From: Phenylobacterium sp. J367
GTDB taxonomy: Bacteria; Pseudomonadota; Alphaproteobacteria; Caulobacterales; Caulobacteraceae
NCBI RefSeq assembly: GCF_024699985.1
Contig: NZ_JAJONA010000001.1
Coordinates: 4,745,437 to 4,809,436 of the forward strand
DNA length: 64,000 nucleotides
Direction of reading: 5' to 3'
The notes below the pieces were generated by a model. It was not told the origin of the DNA and ran no database searches. It saw only the letters and a program-made list of their open reading frames with translations. Both the position numbers and the translations under genes were made by a program. Within the stretch, counting starts at the first letter, position 1. Each line of letters opens with the position of its first letter. Shown here one piece after another: positions 60,543 to 64,000 of this stretch.

Positions 60543-60695
60543 ATGCGCGACCCCAACGTGATCGACGCCAAGTTCAAGGTTGTCCGACGCCCCCGGCATG
60601 AGCGGGGCATCTGGTTCGACTGGCGAAACTTCCTGTTGGTCGGCGGACTTAGCGCCGCCGCGGCTCTTCGGCTGCTGCTGGGCGACTCGCCGTAG
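60543..60695 (+). CDS. Possible 50-residue antisense small protein
   Basis: MRDPNVIDAKFKVVRRPRHE continues GIWFDWRNFLLVGGLSAAAALRLLL, a basic N-terminus and one membrane-like helix. It reads opposite to its neighbours and overlaps the end of the large structural gene by 47 bases. AGGGG lies only 1 base before the ATG, too close for a normal ribosome site, so I keep this as a weak candidate. Confidence 0.3.
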   Translation: MRDPNVIDAKFKVVRRPRHERGIWFDWRNFLLVGGLSAAAALRLLLGDSP

Positions 60696-62578
60696 CGCCT
60701 GCGATGGCGCCGACGCCGATGGCGTTCCGCAGCGACAAGAACTCCTGCCGCTCGCGGGGAGCCAGCCGGGCCGCAATCGCCTGAATGGCCGCGTCGGTCT
60801 GGTTGGGATCGACCGCCATCATGGCGAGTTCCCGCGCCTGCTGCTCCGACAACCCGCGGCCCCGCCACATGTCGATCGCACGCGCGGCAAGGCCGATCAC
60901 ATCGCCCGAAAGGCCCTGACGCACCGCCCCAACCGTCTGCTGCGCCTGGTTGCCGACGTCGTTGGCGAGGACGGCGGTTCGCGACCCCGCGTTTGGCTGC
61001 ACGAACTGGGCGTTCCGGGCCTGAGCGACCCGCGCGCCCACCTCGTTCAGGAACCGATCCGCCCCGTCCCCAAACGCCGCGCTCAGGTTCTGCCGGGCGT
61101 ACTGCGAGGAGGTGAGCTGATCCAGAGCGCCGAAGCTGTTCTCGCGTTGCTTTCCGAGCGTGTCCAGGATCTGCTGGCGGATGGCGACGCGGTTGGCTTC
61201 CCTGCGCTTCAGGCGGAAGGCTCCGAACCCACGCGGCGTAGTCTCGAGGGTCGGTGGAGAGCGGGTCCAGGCGGTTCTCGCCGCGGGCGACCTCGATGGC
61301 GCGCGATTGGTTGCGATAGGTCTCCCGGGCCGGGCGCAGGCCCTCGACGCCCTCTAGCGTCTGGTCGAGCTGGTCGCGCCGGGCGAGCGCGCCCCGGGCT
61401 CGGTTGTTGTTGCCACGCCGCGCGAAGGCGGCTCCCCGCTCCCGGGCGGCAATGACGAGGCGGTCAATCGTTCCGGCCGAGACGCGCGGGATCGGGCCAA
61501 CGCCGCCGCGGTCGGGCATTTGCAGGAGCCGGTCAAGTTCGACTTGGCGGCCCCAGTCCTGGTTTTCAATGGCGTCGGCGCGGGCGCGGGCGATGATGCT
61601 GCGGCCAGCGCTGTCCGACAGCATGTCGAGCACCGTATCCGGCACCTCGATCTGGTCAGCGTCGAACTGGCCGTAGTTCTCTGCCGCCTGCTGACCGCGC
61701 ACTCGCTCCATGTCGTCGGCGTATTGGTTGGCCGAGCGCTGGTCCGGCGTCAGGCGCCGGGCGGCGGCCATCGACGCGGGCTTGGCATCAGCCGAGCGCG
61801 TAGAGGCATTGGCCGTCAGGGCTTCGCCCGCCTCCTCGCCCTTCACGCCAACGGCGCGGATCATGCGGCGCCCGCGCTCGCCGGCCACATCGACCAGCGT
61901 CGGCTCGACGCCAGCCGCGCGCATCTCCTCCGCGCGCTGACGCATCGCCGGAACGTCCGGCTTGGCGCGGGTGGCGAAGGTCTCCGCTGGCGTCGGGGGC
62001 GCACGGCGAGCCGGGACGCGCACGCTCGCAACCGCGCTGCCGGCCAGCCCGCCGACAACACGCGCAGCGGTCTCGCCGCGGGGGCCGGCTCCAGCCTCAC
62101 GCGCCACCTGACCCGCCGTTTCCGACGCGATGGCGGGGGCGAACACGTTCACCGCGCGCTGGGCCGCTCCGCCAGGAGCCAAGGCGTTCGGGACATTCTG
62201 GCCGATGGTCCGCAGGTACTCTTCTTCCTTGGTCTGCGGCTTGGGCGCCCCACGCTGCGCAGCCTCGGCGAACCCGGAGAACGGGTTGCCCGTCACCCGC
62301 GTCGGCAGCTTGCCCTTCAGGACATCCGCGGCGATGGCGGCATCCTCGAACATGGCGAGGCTGCTCGCGAACGGGTTCGCGGTCATGACCATATCGGCGA
62401 GGCCAGCGACACCCTCGGCCACGCCGCCGCCGAACACCTTGGCTTTGTCGGCGAAGGTGCGCTTCGGCTTCGGGCGCGACGCGTAGTGTTCCTGCGCGCC
62501 TCGGATCGCGGTCGCCTGGTCCCGCGCCTCGACCTTGATGATCGAGCCGTCCGGCGCTTGGACTTTGAAGACGGGCAT
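60649..62578 (-). CDS. Large phage structural/internal virion protein (one frame break)
   Basis: About 643 residues. It begins MPVFKVQAPDGSIIKVEARDQATAIRGAQEHYASRPKP, a short domain common at the start of phage virion proteins. A glycine/alanine segment (KVFGGGVAEGVAGLADMVM) may contact membranes, followed by long helical regions. Deleting one base at CCC 61228-61230 joins AAW to FGAFRLKRREANRVAIRQQILDTLGKQRENS, and it ends SLRNAIGVGAIAGATASRPAAAEEPRRR. It resembles podophage internal virion or injection-related proteins; the exact role is unknown. ATG adjoins the upstream gene stop. Confidence 0.7.
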
Positions 62579-63174
62579 TACGGGACGATCTTCCAGCCAG
62601 CGCCTTCGGTCTTCGGGCCCGGGGCGGGCCGCTTTTCCGAGGCTTGCTTCTGCCGCCAGTAGGTCTGGAACGCCTCCTCGGCCCCCTTGAGCGTGCCCCT
62701 CTCCTGGGCGTAGCGGTCGAGAAGGTAGGCGCGCTGCTGCCGCTTGGTCGTCAGCGACTGCATGTCCTTGACGATGCCCTGGTTGGCCGTGCCCATCCGC
62801 GAGGTGGGGGGGATCGCCTTGAGGAACAGGGCGAGGTCGCGGTCAGAGGTGGTGCCGGAGCCGGGAACCCGCTGCGCAGGCGCCATGCGCGCCGTCAGGG
62901 CGTCCATCTGGGCGATCTCGGGACGGAAGATGCCCATGACTTCCGACGCACCCGGGACCGCGTACACGGGGCCGGTCGAGGCCTTCTTGTTCAGCTCAAG
63001 GAAGCGGGTCGCCTGGTCCGTGATGTCGGCGAAGACGTTGGCGGACTCGCGCGCTTCCTTGAGCTGGATCTCCTCTTGCTGCGTGAGCCTGCCGACCGGC
63101 GCCCACTGACCACCGCGGTAGATGAGCTTCTGGCCGGTCTTCGGGTTCGTGGCGGTTTGGCCTTCGCGATACAT
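62578..63174 (-). CDS. Phage structural protein of unknown role
   Basis: 198 residues, MYREGQTATNPKTGQKLIYRGGQW with the NPxTGQKLxxRGGxW motif typical of phage virion-associated proteins. A helical body follows (EIQLKEARESANVFADITDQATRFLELNKK) and ends QTYWRQKQASEKRPAPGPKTEGAGWKIVP. Its TAA/TGA region adjoins the next ATG at 62578, so the genes are tightly packed. Confidence 0.7.
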   Translation of the reverse strand: MYREGQTATNPKTGQKLIYRGGQWAPVGRLTQQEEIQLKEARESANVFADITDQATRFLELNKKASTGPVYAVPGASEVMGIFRPEIAQMDALTARMAPAQRVPGSGTTSDRDLALFLKAIPPTSRMGTANQGIVKDMQSLTTKRQQRAYLLDRYAQERGTLKGAEEAFQTYWRQKQASEKRPAPGPKTEGAGWKIVP

Positions 63175-63179
63175 GGGCG

Positions 63180-63924
63180 CTAGTCCAGAATGAAGCCGGG
63201 GGAAGTTTGGCGGTCGGCGAGGACGCACCGCGGCCGGTGGCCCTGGCCCCTGCGGCGCGGCGCTCGGCGAGGTTGCCGGCGGCGACGCTTTCGCGGGCTC
63301 GGTTGCTCCGCTTCGTCTCTTCGAACTGGGCGTCGGCGCGGGCGTTGTCCTGCTGGCGGTCGAGGCTGGGCGATCAGATCCTTCACGCCCAGCGATTCAT
63401 TGATCAGGCCCTGAACCGCGCCCGGGCCGTGTAGTCGAACTTCGCCGGGTCGATACCGCGCGCCTGGAGCTGAGCGTCGATGCGCGGCTTGGCGGCGGCG
63501 ATCTGCTCCGGCGTTGCGTCCTTGTAGGCGGCACAGGATCGCGGCGGCGGTGTCGGTGATCTCGGCGACCTGCGCCCGCTGGGCCTTGTCCATCTCCATC
63601 AGGCTCTTGGCGAGGTCGAACTCCCCGACCTGCGCCGCCTTCTGCGCCGCGACGCCCGGTCCCTTGGTCTGGGTGACGACGTTCACGAGGCCCTGGCGAT
63701 CCTTGGTCTCGCGCTCCTCGCGGCGCTTGCGCACGGCTTCCGCCGAGCGCATGTCCCCGATGCGCAGGAACTCTTGCTCAGCGGCGGCGGGGTCCGTGGC
63801 GAAGAGGTTCGCCGCCCGACGCCGGGCGTTTTCCCTCCGCCCGCTCACGCCCCAACTCCTGTCCCGCCGGGAAGTCGGCGAAGACGTTGCGCTGCTGAAG
63901 CCCGCCCCAGTTTATGCCGTCCAT
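63180..63924 (-). CDS. Phage structural protein, badly broken frame
   Basis: Starts MDGINWGGLQQRNVFADFPAG. At an A4 run (63829-63832 on the plus strand as TTTT) the frame moves to ANLFATDPAAAEQEFLRIGDMRSAEAVRKRREERETKDRQGLVNVV. It then breaks again after ITDTAAA, giving AYKDATPEQIAAAKPRIDAQLQARGIDPAKFDYTA and AVQGLINESLGVKDLIAQ in different frames, and ends PGFILD. At least three indels are needed in 745 bases. Parts match a helical virion protein. It may be sequencing error or genuine decay. Confidence 0.6.
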
Positions 63925-64000
63925 CAGTACATCCTCCCGCCGTAGTACATGCCGGCGGCCTCAGCGACCTGACCGGCCGCGTTGGTGAAGTTGTTCGCAT
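63924..64000 (-). CDS. C-terminal end of a phage gene (partial)
   Basis: The last 25 or so residues of a protein entering from the right edge: NFTNAAGQVAEAAGMYYGGRMY, stop TGA overlapping the next ATG. The GMYYGGRMY end with Gly/Tyr repeats is common in small phage virion proteins. Nothing more can be said. Confidence 0.6.
   Translation of the reverse strand, partial: ANNFTNAAGQVAEAAGMYYGGRMY

Larger units (their letters stand above)
52905..64000. mobile_element. Prophage, left portion (continues past the right edge)
   Basis: From the break in the HAD gene onward the content changes to short overlapping genes, a lysis cassette, HNH-like proteins and virion-type genes read right to left. Codon use and GC content stay near those of the host. 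The left junction lies within a protein gene and not a tRNA. No integrase, terminase, portal or capsid gene is in view; they should be to the right. Whether the phage is active cannot be judged, because many frame breaks obscure its genes. Confidence 0.85.

Overview
The window is a high-GC alphaproteobacterial chromosome segment, most likely from the Caulobacterales and close to Phenylobacterium or Caulobacter. This rests on dense GC-rich coding, many GTG starts with 4-base ATGA/GTGA overlaps, a DnaG without zinc-ribbon cysteines, an RpoD with a long acidic insert, SIMPL and DUF6152 secreted proteins, and a TonB receptor inside a catabolic cluster. No species can be named from the sequence alone.

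Layout. 0-5.3 kb: the end of a chemotaxis-like operon on the minus strand (methyl-accepting protein, a three-domain CheW, CheB cut by the window edge) and a transglutaminase-like protein. 5.4-35.5 kb: a catabolic region of about 25 genes. It holds Pht3/Pht4/Pht5-like proteins (Rieske oxygenase, Gfo/Idh/MocA dehydrogenase, dihydroxyphthalate-decarboxylase-like protein), an acyl-CoA ligase, a MetE-like protein, a four-gene coupled operon (APH-type kinase, divergent enolase, 2-hydroxyacid dehydrogenase, alpha/beta hydrolase), a VOC protein, a TonB receptor, GST, two MFS transporters, SDRs, SnoaL/NTF2-like proteins, two metallopeptidases and three MarR regulators. Seven intergenic regions carry versions of one palindrome, ACTTAGATATCTAAGT, so much of the region looks like one regulon. 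It ends at a CAT-anticodon tRNA. 35.7-52.9 kb: mostly housekeeping chromosome, with SIMPL protein, panD, a beta-lactamase-fold hydrolase, a flagellar-type protein, rpoD, dnaG, an ECF41-type sigma factor, carA and several secreted proteins. 52.9-64 kb: the left part of a prophage that appears to have inserted into a HAD-hydrolase gene after codon 17. It has small early-type genes, a lysis module (SAR-type endolysin, overlapping Rz/Rz1 spanins, a candidate holin), two zinc-ribbon HNH-like proteins, a phosphoesterase and structural genes running off the right edge.

The most unusual element lies between dnaG and carA. Two palindromes of exactly 158 bp (47728-47885 and 50485-50642) have 32-nt arms built from ACACAGAAGG units around 94-nt spacers. 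One begins 7 bases after the stop of a GxxExxY-family gene (PDDEXK-nuclease-like). The other sits inside a nested set of direct and inverted repeats. This is my best candidate for an undescribed system: a nuclease-like protein with its own dispersed palindromic repeat, comparable in concept to RAYT/REP.

Data quality. About half of the genes outside the core set have one or more single-base frame breaks, nearly all at C/G homopolymers. At least 25 occur in 64 kb, in chromosome and prophage alike. I treat most as sequencing or assembly indels, not real pseudogenes, and annotate the reconstructed genes across the breaks.
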